Shown piece by piece: positions 25,082 to 33,559 of a stretch of 64,000 nucleotides of DNA. This stretch comes from CAITSH01 sp945892985 (GTDB lineage Bacteria > Pseudomonadota > Gammaproteobacteria > Burkholderiales > SG8-39). A program made the translations under genes and the position numbers. How positions within the stretch are numbered: the stretch's first letter is position 1; the number at the start of each line of letters is the position of its first letter. The stretch spans positions 75,820-139,819 of the forward strand of contig CAMDDU010000007.1 of the NCBI GenBank assembly GCA_945892985.1, in the 5' to 3' direction. Below the pieces are notes generated by a model. That model did no database searches, had not been told where the DNA came from, and saw only the letters and a program-made list of their open reading frames with translations.

Positions 25082-26320
25082 ATGAACCAGCCATCAGACG
25101 CCCCCGCGCCGGCACCTCTAGCGGGGCTGCGCGTACTCGATGTCGGCCGCTTCATCGCAGGGCCCTATTGTGCAACATTATTGGGCGACCTCGGCGCCGA
25201 TGTCATACGCATCGAACGTCCCGGCGGCGGCGAGGATCGCTTTGTCGTACCGGTCACACCGGCCGCCCCGGGCTCGCCCTCGGGTGAGGGCGGCAGCTTC
25301 CTGCAGCTTGCACGCAACAAGCGCTCGGCCTGCCTCGACCTGTCCTCACCGGCCGGTCGCCGTGCTCTGGACGAGCTGGTGCGCCGCGCGGACGTGATCG
25401 TCGCCAACCTGCCGGCAAAAGAGCTTGCGCGCTTGGGGCTCGATTACCAAAGTGTGCGCGCAAAAAATCCACGCGCGGTATTGACCACCATGAGCGCCTA
25501 TGGTGAAACCGGGCCAAGCGCGGACAAGACCGGCTTCGACGGCATCGGCCAGGTGATGAGCGGCGCGGCCCACCTGTCCGGCAAGCCCGGCGAACCGGCA
25601 CGCTGGGCCGCCACCTACGTCGATTACGGCACAGCACTGGGCTGCGCCTTTGGCACCCTCGCCGCGCTGATGTCGCGCCAGCAGACCGGCCTCGGCCAGC
25701 ACGTGACCGGCTCGTTGCTAAAAACAGCGCTGACCTTCTTTAACTCCAACCTGATAGAAGCGTACGTAAAGCAGCAGGATCGCATCCCCAGCGGCAGCCG
25801 CGGCCAGCAACTTGCACCTTGCGACATCTTTGCCACATTGGACGGACACGTACTGATCCAGGTGCTGGGCATGGCGCAGTTCCGCAAGCTCGCCGCACTG
25901 ATAGGCCAACGCAGCTGGCCCGACGACCCACGCTTCCAGACGGACCAGGATAGAGGCGCGCATGGCGAACTCATCAACACCGGTGTCGCCGCATGGTGCG
26001 CGACGCGCAATAGCGCAGCGGCGCTGGCCGAGCTTGCCGCCGCGCGCATTCCCGCCGAACGGGTGTTGTCGCCGCTGCAGGTATTCAGCGACCCGCACAT
26101 CCAGGCCGGGGATTTTTTCCGCAGCATGCCCCACCGTATGCTTCCGGGAGGCGTGCCGGTAGTTTCGCCGCAGGTGAATTTATCGGCGACACCGCCAAGC
26201 TACCGCAGCGGCGCCCCCGCGCCCGGGCAGCACACCGCCGAGATATTGAGCGAACTCGGCTTCAGCGACGAAGACATCGCCGTAATGTGTGCGGCAAAAC
26301 AGGATGACACCAAACCATGA
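25082..26320 (+). CDS. CaiB/BaiF-family CoA transferase
   Basis: 412 residues, type III CoA transferase with interlocked dimer fold. N-terminal LRVLDVGRFIAGPYCATLLG and DLGADVIRIERPGGGEDR are typical; Asp181 (YVDYGTALG) is the expected catalytic carboxylate that forms the acyl anhydride. It would move CoA between carboxylic acids in the cytosol. The following Rid-like gene starts immediately after it, so they form an operon divergent from the TetR gene. With the acyl-CoA ligase it indicates CoA-thioester chemistry in this island. Confidence 0.9.
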   Translation: MNQPSDAPAPAPLAGLRVLDVGRFIAGPYCATLLGDLGADVIRIERPGGGEDRFVVPVTPAAPGSPSGEGGSFLQLARNKRSACLDLSSPAGRRALDELVRRADVIVANLPAKELARLGLDYQSVRAKNPRAVLTTMSAYGETGPSADKTGFDGIGQVMSGAAHLSGKPGEPARWAATYVDYGTALGCAFGTLAALMSRQQTGLGQHVTGSLLKTALTFFNSNLIEAYVKQQDRIPSGSRGQQLAPCDIFATLDGHVLIQVLGMAQFRKLAALIGQRSWPDDPRFQTDQDRGAHGELINTGVAAWCATRNSAAALAELAAARIPAERVLSPLQVFSDPHIQAGDFFRSMPHRMLPGGVPVVSPQVNLSATPPSYRSGAPAPGQHTAEILSELGFSDEDIAVMCAAKQDDTKP

Positions 26321-26332
26321 TTGCAAACACCC

Positions 26333-27016
26333 ATGCGTGAAAAACTGTTCAACTGGCTAGGGCACGAGTTCATCGCGCTGTCCTGCGAGGGCGATGCCGT
26401 CGGCAGCGTGACGGATGAGACTGCACGCCTCTTCGCGGACTTCGATGCGCGGCTGCGCGCCCATGGGCTTGAGCCTGGCCTCGCGCACACCGTGCGCACG
26501 CGACTGTGGGCACGGGACATGGACTGCTGGGACGGCGGCGTGAGAGAACGGGCACGCATCCTGTCCGGCGATGCGCGCTCGGTCAGCTCGAGCCATATAC
26601 GACCCGAACGTTTTGCATCGAATGGCCGCATCGCCATCGATCTGTTGGCGATGCGGCCGCGGTCGGCCCAGGCCAAGCGCACTTGCGAGTACGCGCCAGA
26701 GGGCATTGTGCTGCGTTATCTTGACTGGGAGAACGTCGTATTCCTGTCCGGGGTCACGGTGATTCTGCCCACCTTCCATGAGCAGTTGCCGGTGATCGTC
26801 GGCCGCATCAGCGACAGCCTTGCGCACGCCGGCCTTGACTGGAGCCGGGTGGCGCGCGCCTCGTTTTTTCTGCACCGCAGTTGCGAGCTCGCCGAGTTGC
26901 GCCGCTGCTTCAGCGCGCTTGTTCCCACCGCCATCCCCCACACCGACTACACTAGCGTCGACACCCGCCAAGGCAAACTGGTCGAAATCGAAATCACCGC
27001 AGAAAGATCAACATGA
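26333..27016 (+). CDS. RidA/YjgF-like (chorismatase-fold) protein
   Basis: About 227 residues from ATG 26333 (TTG 26321 is an alternative directly after the CoA-transferase stop). The pattern HTVRTRLWARDMDCWDGGV in the first half and FHEQLPVIVGRISDSLAHAG then HTDYTSVDTRQGKLVEIEIT in the second suggests two YjgF-like lobes, as in FkbO/Hyg5-type proteins. The function is unknown; Rid proteins deaminate reactive enamines or bind small acids. It overlaps the next Bug gene by ATGA, indicating coupled translation. Confidence 0.65.
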   Translation: MREKLFNWLGHEFIALSCEGDAVGSVTDETARLFADFDARLRAHGLEPGLAHTVRTRLWARDMDCWDGGVRERARILSGDARSVSSSHIRPERFASNGRIAIDLLAMRPRSAQAKRTCEYAPEGIVLRYLDWENVVFLSGVTVILPTFHEQLPVIVGRISDSLAHAGLDWSRVARASFFLHRSCELAELRRCFSALVPTAIPHTDYTSVDTRQGKLVEIEITAERST

Positions 27017-28056
27017 CCGCAACGATAAAATCCCGCACGCTCACATTCCCGCGCCCCTTGCAGCTCCCATTGCGACACCACCTGTCCGCGCTTGCGCTTG
27101 CCAGCGCCCTCGGCGTGATCAGCACAACGACTCCGGCATCTGCCATAGCCCAGGACTTCCCATCAAAACCGATACGCATCATCGTCGCGCAAGCGCCAGG
27201 ATCGAGCGTGGACCTGCTGGCGCGCGTGATCGGGCAGAAACTGACCGACGGCCTCGGGCAGCAGGTTGTGGTGGACAACCGCCCTGGCGCCAATGGCATC
27301 ATCGGTCTGGAGCAGACAGCCAAAGCCAAACCCGACGGCTACACGCTGGCGATGGGCGTGCCCAGCGCCCTCGCGGTCAATCAGTACATTTACAAAGACC
27401 TGCCCTACGACACACTGCGCGACTTTGCGCCGGTCACCCAATCCACGGCAATCACCTACGTGCTGGTGGTCAATCCCGCCCTGCCGGTAAAAACCGTGCA
27501 GGAACTCATCGCCTACGCGCGCGCGCGGCCCGGACAGCTCAACTACAGTTCGGCCGGCGTCGGTAATCTCATGCATCTGGCGGCCGAATTGTTCAGTCAG
27601 GAGACCGGCATCAAGATGGTCCATATCCCCAACAAGGGCGAGACCCCCGCGGTGCTGGACGCCCTGTCCGGCCGCGCCGACGTGATGTTCACAACCATGC
27701 CTTCGGTGGTGCAACACATCAAAGGCGGCAAGCTGCGCCTGCTCGCCGTTTGCGGCGAAAAGCGCGCCACAAGCTTTCCTGATGCGCCCACCACCGCAGA
27801 GGCCGGCATCCCGTCGGTGCGGGTAAGCGGATGGACCGGCGTCATCGCGCCGATCGGAACGCCGCCTGATGTGCTCCACAAGTTGCAACGCGAAATAGCC
27901 CGCGGCCTGCTCGCGCAAGGCGTGAAAGAGAATCTCGAGGCCCAGGGCGCGGAGCCGGTGGGCAGCACGCCCGAGCAATTCACCGCCTTTATCAAGGCCG
28001 AGCAGGCCAAGTGGGGCAAGGTCATCAAGGACTCGGGCATCAAACTCGAGCAGTAA
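27013..28056 (+). CDS. Bug/TctC-family periplasmic binding protein
   Basis: 347 residues with a long signal region (about 45 residues, core LSALALASALGVISTTTPAS). The mature start is DFPSKPIRIIVAQAPGSSVD, a slight departure from the PxPPGG consensus, with KPDGYTLAMGVPSALAVN intact. The start overlaps the Rid-like gene stop (ATGA). It ends the CoA-transferase operon. Confidence 0.92.
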   Translation: MTATIKSRTLTFPRPLQLPLRHHLSALALASALGVISTTTPASAIAQDFPSKPIRIIVAQAPGSSVDLLARVIGQKLTDGLGQQVVVDNRPGANGIIGLEQTAKAKPDGYTLAMGVPSALAVNQYIYKDLPYDTLRDFAPVTQSTAITYVLVVNPALPVKTVQELIAYARARPGQLNYSSAGVGNLMHLAAELFSQETGIKMVHIPNKGETPAVLDALSGRADVMFTTMPSVVQHIKGGKLRLLAVCGEKRATSFPDAPTTAEAGIPSVRVSGWTGVIAPIGTPPDVLHKLQREIARGLLAQGVKENLEAQGAEPVGSTPEQFTAFIKAEQAKWGKVIKDSGIKLEQ

Positions 28057-28160
28057 GACCGCGTCGTTAGAACAAGTCTCTGCCGACATCAGCAGGTCCC
28101 CTCCTAGGGGCGCGCGATGGGCATGTTGCGGAACCCCGCTCCGCGCCGGCCGACCACGTA

Positions 28161-28208
28161 GTGAGCAGGTCCCCTCCCCCCTCGCGGGGGAGGGACAGGG
28201 AGAGGGGG
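28161..28208 (+). repeat. 48-bp GC-rich intergenic repeat, copy B
   Basis: GTGAGCAGGTCCCCTCCCCC at the left end and ACAGGGAGAGGGGG at the right, matching copy A (9433-9480) at about 43 of 48 bases. Its inverted partner is mostly lost here (CACCCTCCCTTA near 28249-28260). Both copies lie between convergent gene ends. Confidence 0.8.
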
Positions 28209-28316
28209 AATGTTCGCTTGTTCGATGATGCTCAAGCGTGCGACGTTTCACCCTCCCTTACAGGGCGCGTCGGCTAGCAAAGCCGCAGTTTCATCCAATG
28301 CGCATAGGGGGGGTAT

Positions 28317-28351
28317 GCCTGCAAACCCTCGCCAGGCGGGCGTTTGCAGCC
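28317..28351. repeat. Dispersed palindromic repeat, copy 3
   Basis: GCCTGCAAACCCTCGCC ... GGCGGGCGTTTGCAGCC, same layout as the other six elements. It lies 17 bases beyond the stop of the leftward Bug gene (28369). Confidence 0.7.
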
Positions 28352-28368
28352 GATGGCACTGCTGAAAG

Positions 28369-29370
28369 CTACTCCGCCTTCACCCCCGCCGCAGCAATCA
28401 CCTTGGCCCATTTGGCGATTTCGTCCTCGAGAAATTTACCGGCCTGATCGGGTGTGTTGCCCACGCCGTCAATACCGAGGGCATCGAAGCGCGCCTTGAT
28501 GTCGGCGGAGTTCACTGCCTTCGCCGTTTCGGCTGAAAGGCGCCCGACAATATCTCGCGGCGTGCCGGCCGGGGCGAGAAACAACACCCAGGTAGAACCC
28601 TCTATGGCCGGGCCGCCGGCCTCGGCGATGGTCGGCACTTCGGCCGCGCCGGGCGAGCGTTTGGCCGCGAACAAGCCCATCGCCTTGATTTTGCCGCCGC
28701 GAATCTGTGGCATCAGCGCGCTGGGCGTGTCAGTGAGAATTTGTATGCTGCCCCCCATCAGGTCGGCGAGCGCCGGCGCCGTGCCCTTGTAAGGCACGTG
28801 CACCATGTCTATGCCGGCCACCTGTTTGAACAATTCCTGCGTCAGGTGGGCAGCCGCACCAACACCCGACGAGCCGAATGAAATCTTGCCCGGGTTGGCC
28901 TTGGCGTAAGCGATGAGTTCCTTGACGTCCTTGGCCGGCAGGTTATTGGTCGCCGTCATGATCAGCGGCGCGATGCCCACCAGCGACACCGGCGCGAAAC
29001 TTTTCACCACATCGTAGGGCAAGCGGCCGGCGTACAAGGTGGCGTTGGCCGCATGCGCGCCTATCACCGTCAAAAAAGTGTAGCCATCAGGTGCGGCCTT
29101 GGCGGCAAGATCGGCGCCCAGTATGGAATTGGCGCCCGGTTTGTTCTCGATGACGATGGTCCAGCCGGTCTGCTCCTGCACCTTTTGCACCACCATGCGC
29201 GTCGCGCTGTCGGTGATGCCGCCCGGCGGGTAGGGAATGATCCACTTGATCGGTTTGGCCGGCCAGGCTGCCTGGGCCTGGGCCATCACAGGCGTGAGCA
29301 GCGTCGATATTGCGAACAGCGCGGCGGCTGCGAACCGGCGAAGCGACTTGGGGGAAGTGGAAAAATGCAT
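28369..29370 (-). CDS. Bug/TctC-family periplasmic binding protein
   Basis: 333 residues. Signal peptide MHFSTSPKSLRRFAAAALFA to AQAQA, mature AWPAKPIKWIIPYPPGGITD, PDGYTFLTVIGAHAANATL. CCAAGGAGG precedes the ATG at 29368-29370. It stands alone, convergent with the Bug gene at 27013 and divergent from the TfpX/Z gene. Confidence 0.92.
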   Translation of the reverse strand: MHFSTSPKSLRRFAAAALFAISTLLTPVMAQAQAAWPAKPIKWIIPYPPGGITDSATRMVVQKVQEQTGWTIVIENKPGANSILGADLAAKAAPDGYTFLTVIGAHAANATLYAGRLPYDVVKSFAPVSLVGIAPLIMTATNNLPAKDVKELIAYAKANPGKISFGSSGVGAAAHLTQELFKQVAGIDMVHVPYKGTAPALADLMGGSIQILTDTPSALMPQIRGGKIKAMGLFAAKRSPGAAEVPTIAEAGGPAIEGSTWVLFLAPAGTPRDIVGRLSAETAKAVNSADIKARFDALGIDGVGNTPDQAGKFLEDEIAKWAKVIAAAGVKAE

Positions 29371-29668
29371 GGTGAGGCCTCCTTGGTTTTTTCAGACTGC
29401 CGCGGTACCGGGTCTGGCGCCCGTCTCCCGCATGGCAGAACAAGATCTAACTCCGACGATACGCCCGCTTGGCTTGGGATGGTGTGCGTGCATCGCAGTC
29501 GGACTCACCGGCGAAGCGCTTGCGCCCCGCCCAGACGGCATAGCGCGCAAAGCCGAGCAGGCATTCTGCACGAAGCACGGCCGGTACGCACGCGCCCGCT
29601 TACAGCGAAAGCGGCCATTCCGATAGAACGCCATATGAAGAGCGCGCGTATGCCCTTAAAATGCACGC

Positions 29669-30430
29669 ATGAACATGATATTGTCATTTTACGACTCCGG
29701 AAAGATCCGGGCCTTTTTCATCCACCTTGGCCTGAGCGCCTCGGTCGTCGGCTTGCTGGCGCTGCTGATGCTCACGATGTGGTACCCGGAGCCCTGGTTC
29801 TCGCATGATGGCGGCTGGCATGTGTTCCGGCTGATCCTGCTGGTGGACGTGGTGCTGGGGCCAACCATGACGCTGGTGGTATTCCGCCGCGGCAAACCCG
29901 AGTTGCGGCGCGACCTGTCCATCGTCGCAGCCATCCAGATCGCCGCCCTCGCCTACGGTGCGGTGCTGATGTTCCTGTACCGGCCGGCATTCATCGTCTA
30001 CGCAGAAAACAATTTTTTCACTGTGCCCTGGACCGAGATCAGGCGCGGTACGCGCGACATTGCGCGGATCGAGCCGATGGCAGCCGCGCGCGGCCCGGCC
30101 ATCGTGATGCTGCGCCTGCCTGCGGATCCGGCCGAGCACGCGCGCGTTATTGCCCAAACGCGCAAGCCGGAGGGCCCCATGCTCACCGCGCTGGGCGACT
30201 ACTTCGAGACCATGACTCCGCAAAACTGGGAGATGGTACTCAAGCACAGCACCGACATCGAAGGCCAGGCCGCAGACAACCCTGATATCAGGCTAGAACT
30301 CGAGCGCTTTCGCGCCGGCAACAGCCAGCCGCTTGCGACACTCGCATTCGTACCGGCGATGTGCCGCTACGGCCTTATCATGCTGGTGTTCGACCGCAAA
30401 ACGCAGGCACTGGTTGGCTGGCTGAATTAG
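29669..30430 (+). CDS. TfpX/TfpZ-family type IV pilin accessory protein
   Basis: 253 residues. An N-terminal membrane region (LGLSASVVGLLALLMLTMWY, then VFRLILLVDVVLGPTMTLVV and IAALAYGAVLMFLYRPAFIV) is followed by a periplasmic or soluble domain and a hydrophobic C terminus (CRYGLIMLVFD). The GWHVFRLILLVDVVLGPTMT stretch is the hallmark of TfpX/TfpZ proteins, which aid surface display or modification of specific type IV pilins. No pilin gene is adjacent, so it is an orphan here. The preceding 298 bases (29371-29668) show no convincing gene. Confidence 0.85.
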   Translation: MNMILSFYDSGKIRAFFIHLGLSASVVGLLALLMLTMWYPEPWFSHDGGWHVFRLILLVDVVLGPTMTLVVFRRGKPELRRDLSIVAAIQIAALAYGAVLMFLYRPAFIVYAENNFFTVPWTEIRRGTRDIARIEPMAAARGPAIVMLRLPADPAEHARVIAQTRKPEGPMLTALGDYFETMTPQNWEMVLKHSTDIEGQAADNPDIRLELERFRAGNSQPLATLAFVPAMCRYGLIMLVFDRKTQALVGWLN

Positions 30431-30443
30431 CCACCCGGCACAT

Positions 30444-30482
30444 TGCCTGCAAATGCCCGTCCGTAGCGGGTTTCCAGAGGCA
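30444..30482. repeat. Dispersed palindromic repeat, copy 4
   Basis: TGCCTGCAAATGCCCG ... GCGGGTTTCCAGAGGCA, 13 bases after the TfpX/Z stop and 11 before the next start. Same family as copy 1. Confidence 0.7.
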
Positions 30483-30493
30483 TACGATTTCTT

Positions 30494-31297
30494 ATGAGCA
30501 CAGCGACACGCCTGCCCGCGATATTTTTCGGTCATGGCAGCCCCATGATCACGCTTGACGACAACCGTTTCAACGAGGCCTGGACCGCCTGGGGTGACGC
30601 CTTGCGCAAACGCGCGGTGCCGCCGCGCGCCATCGTCTGCGTCTCGGCCCACTGGTATATCCCCTGCACCGCCGTAACGGCAATGGCCAGACCAAAGACC
30701 ATCCACGACTTCGGCGGCTTCCCCCAGGCGCTGTTCGACATCCGCTATCCGGCACCGGGCGACCCCGTCCTCGCCACGCGGGTGCGCGACTTGCTCGCCC
30801 CCGTGCAGGTCTTTTCCGACGACGCCGAGTGGGGCCTGGATCACGGCACCTGGTCGGTGCTGCGCCATGTTTTTCCCGGCGCCGATATCCCGGTGATCCA
30901 ACTCGCGATAGACAGCACCAAGACGCCGCGCTTTCATTACGAACTCGCCAAGCGCCTTTCCCCCTTGCGCGACGAGGGCGTGCTCATCGCCGGCAGCGGC
31001 AACATCGTGCACAACCTGCGCATGATGAAACGGAACGACGAATCGGCGTCCTTCGACTGGGCCGTGCGCTTCAACACCGCCATCGCAAACGCCCTCAATG
31101 GGCGCGACCACGATGCGCTGATCGACTTCGACCTGCTGGGTGAAGACGCCCGCCTGTCGGTACCCTCGCCCGAGCACTATCTGCCGCTACTGTATATCGG
31201 CGCCTTGCAGCGGGAAGATGAAAAAATCACCCTCGCCACCGACGAGATCGTCAACGGGTCTCTCAGCATGCTCAGCGCCATCGTCGATGGCCACTAG
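30494..31297 (+). CDS. DODA-type extradiol dioxygenase (YgiD-like)
   Basis: 267 residues of the LigB-superfamily 4,5-DOPA dioxygenase group. Metal or catalytic histidines appear in FFGHGSPM (His14), VSAHWYIP, WGLDHGTW and GNIVHNLRM. It cleaves a catecholic ring in the cytosol and needs no LigA partner. It is a single-gene unit between two gene ends. DOPA, 3,4-dihydroxyphenyl acids or other catechols are possible substrates. Confidence 0.88.
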   Translation: MSTATRLPAIFFGHGSPMITLDDNRFNEAWTAWGDALRKRAVPPRAIVCVSAHWYIPCTAVTAMARPKTIHDFGGFPQALFDIRYPAPGDPVLATRVRDLLAPVQVFSDDAEWGLDHGTWSVLRHVFPGADIPVIQLAIDSTKTPRFHYELAKRLSPLRDEGVLIAGSGNIVHNLRMMKRNDESASFDWAVRFNTAIANALNGRDHDALIDFDLLGEDARLSVPSPEHYLPLLYIGALQREDEKITLATDEIVNGSLSMLSAIVDGH

Positions 31298-31613
31298 CTT
31301 TTTTCACTCCACGCCCAAACCGTCGCAGCATCACAGCAGACAATATCAGCCCGCATGAGCAGTCTCGCGCGAACAGCTCGCCGACATGGGCGTCAAACGC
31401 TCAGGTAACGCAGCCGAAGTATTGGGCGCGTTAATGCGCCCGGACTTTGACGCAATATTTGCCGGTTTTTCGATGCTTCGCGATACTTGGCGATGCTTCA
31501 AAAGGTTTCTCGACGTTTCGTTTAGACTGGCGCAGGGCAGGCGATGAGCTCCCTTTCACACGACAGCACGACAGCACGACACGAACATCACACGAAATGA
31601 TCCAGACTAAAAC
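31298..31613. other. Gene-poor interval with a decayed frame, hairpin and short tandem repeat
   Basis: 316 bases. A frame from about 31366 to 31550 reads REQLADMGVKRSGNAAEVLG then RPDFDAIFAGFSMLRDT with normal codon choice but lacks a start codon (TGA directly precedes it), so it may be a gene remnant. GGGCGC-GTTAAT-GCGCCC (31424-31441) is a hairpin. Three 10-bp units (CGATGCTTCG, CGATACTTGG, CGATGCTTCA) are tandem at 31471-31500. No intact gene is supported. Confidence 0.4.
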
Positions 31614-32489
31614 ATGAACACTCCGGACATAGACAGCATCAACCACGTCGGCATGGCGGTGCGCGACCTCGCCGCCACCAGTGCACGCTATGAGGCCATG
31701 GGCTTCATGTTGACACCCTACTCACCGCATTCGGGCGCGCTCAAACCGGGCGAGCCGGTGCGCCCGCTCAACTCGGGCAACCGCTGCGTGATGTTCGCGC
31801 ACAATTACCTTGAAATCCTCGCCAGCGCGGATCCGGCGCAACCGGCGGCGAAAATAAGCGCCTTTCTGGTGCGACACCAGGGGGCGCACATCATCTGCTT
31901 TGGCTCAGAGCAACTTGAGTCGGTGGATGCGCACCTCAAGGCGCAGGGCATCACGACCTCAGATGTCATTCCGCTGCAACGCGAGATCGACACCCCCGAG
32001 GGCGTGCGTACGGCGAAATTCCAGCGCGTGCAATTTGCGCCGGACGATTCGCCCGAGGGCTACATCCAGGCGGCGCGCCACCTGACCCCGCAATATGTCT
32101 ACCAGCCGCGTTACATCGCGCATCCGAACGGCTGCACGGAGCTCTCCGACGTGTTGCTGGTGGCCGACGACATCGAACATTTTTCCGACAAATACCAGCG
32201 CTATACCAGGCTGGCTCCTGCGGCCGAGGACGATGCCGTGGTATTCCGTTTTCCGCTGGTATCCAAGTTGACACTGGTGCACCCGCGTCACGCCGCCGCG
32301 CTGATCCCCGGCAGCCTGCTGCCGCCTATCCCGGGCATTGCCGGAATCGTTTTTCGTTGCCCTGACCTCGCGGCGCAGCGCCGGCGCCTGGAGCGCGGCG
32401 GCTTTACCATCGCCACCGCCGCGGGCCGCCTGGTCGTGCCCGCGGAAGAAGCGAGCGGCGTTGCGGTGCTGTTTGAGCAGGCACTTTGA
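31614..32489 (+). CDS. VOC/glyoxalase-like domain protein
   Basis: 291 residues with two vicinal-oxygen-chelate modules: INHVGMAVRDLAATSARYEA near the N terminus and HPNGCTELSDVLLVADDIEH in the second half, each starting a beta-alpha-beta-beta-beta unit. One His (NHVGM) and one Glu (NYLEIL) are candidate metal ligands. The family includes extradiol dioxygenases, glyoxalases and binding proteins, so the reaction is open. It precedes a Bug gene and 3-hydroxyanthranilate dioxygenase on the same strand. Confidence 0.78.
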   Translation: MNTPDIDSINHVGMAVRDLAATSARYEAMGFMLTPYSPHSGALKPGEPVRPLNSGNRCVMFAHNYLEILASADPAQPAAKISAFLVRHQGAHIICFGSEQLESVDAHLKAQGITTSDVIPLQREIDTPEGVRTAKFQRVQFAPDDSPEGYIQAARHLTPQYVYQPRYIAHPNGCTELSDVLLVADDIEHFSDKYQRYTRLAPAAEDDAVVFRFPLVSKLTLVHPRHAAALIPGSLLPPIPGIAGIVFRCPDLAAQRRRLERGGFTIATAAGRLVVPAEEASGVAVLFEQAL

Positions 32490-32580
32490 ACAAACCAAAT
32501 GAGCGCAAATAACCGCCGCTGCGCGCATGCAGGTCGCGACCTGTTCCCTATCCTGATCAAACCAAAATGAAAGTGACGCA

Positions 32581-33549
32581 ATGAAGTTCGCAAGACTCGT
32601 TCTTATCGCCTTCGCCACAGTCCTGTGTGCCGCAGTCCACGCCCAGGAATTTCCGGGTAAGCCGGTACGCATCGTGGTGCCCTATCCGCCGGGCGGCGGC
32701 GTTGACGGCATGGCCCGTCCCATCGCCGACCGGCTGTCGCGACTGTGGAACCAACCCGTGGTGGTGGAGAATAAACCGGGTGCCAGCACCATCATCGGCT
32801 CGGACTTTGTCGCCAAAGCGGCGCCAGACGGGCTCACGCTGCTGTTCACTTCCGATTCGAGCATAACCAGCAATCCGCACCTGTACCCGAAAATGCCCTT
32901 TGATCCGGTCAAGGACCTGGCGCCGGTCACGCAACTCATAGACCTGTTCCAGATGGTGGTGGCGCATCCCTCGGTGCCGGCGCGCACCCTGCAGGAACTG
33001 GTCGAACTGGCCAAGGCCAGACCCGGCACCCTCAATTACGGCTCCTACGGCAGCGGCAGCCAGCCCAACCTCTTGTTCGAGGCGCTCAAGGCGCAGACCG
33101 GCATCAGCATCGCGCACATCCCTTACAAGGGCATCGCGCCGGCCCTGACCGCCGCCGTTGCAGGCGAAGTGCAACTGACCATGGGCGGCACCGCGACTTC
33201 ACGCGGCTACTTTGCCGCCGGCCGCCTGAAGCCCCTCGCCATTGCGCGCGCGCAGCGCCTGCCCGCACTGCCCGAGGTACCGACCCTGCGCGAAGCCGGA
33301 TTCCCCGACATCGATCCCAAGCCCTGGTTCGGCCTGTTTGCTCCGGCGGGCACGCCGGCGGCGATTCTTGAAAAAATACAAAAAGACGTGCACGCGATCA
33401 TCACCGATCCTGAATTCGACAAACGCGAAATGACCGGCAAAGGTTACGGTGCGGTGGGCAGCACACCGGCGGAGTTCGCCGCATTCATAAAGAACGACCT
33501 CGAATACAAGGGACGCCTGATCAAGCTGTCCGGTGCCAAAGCCGAATAA
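32581..33549 (+). CDS. Bug/TctC-family periplasmic binding protein
   Basis: 322 residues. Signal peptide MKFARLVLIAFATVLCAAVHA, then QEFPGKPVRIVVPYPPGGGVD and PDGLTLLFTSDSSITSN, where Leu replaces the usual Tyr of PDGYTLL. The stop is followed at once by the AAGGAG site of the 3-hydroxyanthranilate dioxygenase gene, so the two are co-expressed. An aromatic amino acid or carboxylate ligand is possible. Confidence 0.92.
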   Translation: MKFARLVLIAFATVLCAAVHAQEFPGKPVRIVVPYPPGGGVDGMARPIADRLSRLWNQPVVVENKPGASTIIGSDFVAKAAPDGLTLLFTSDSSITSNPHLYPKMPFDPVKDLAPVTQLIDLFQMVVAHPSVPARTLQELVELAKARPGTLNYGSYGSGSQPNLLFEALKAQTGISIAHIPYKGIAPALTAAVAGEVQLTMGGTATSRGYFAAGRLKPLAIARAQRLPALPEVPTLREAGFPDIDPKPWFGLFAPAGTPAAILEKIQKDVHAIITDPEFDKREMTGKGYGAVGSTPAEFAAFIKNDLEYKGRLIKLSGAKAE

Positions 33550-33559
33550 GGAGACCGCC

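Larger units (their letters stand above)
28057..28368. other. Gene-free interval holding two repeat families
   Basis: 312 bases between convergent Bug genes. It contains GC-rich repeat copy B (28161-28208), a short duplicated start GCAGGTCCCCTCC (28092-28104 and 28165-28177), a partial inverted arm CACCCTCCCTTA near 28249, and palindrome copy 3 (28317-28351). No credible coding frame was found. Confidence 0.7.
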
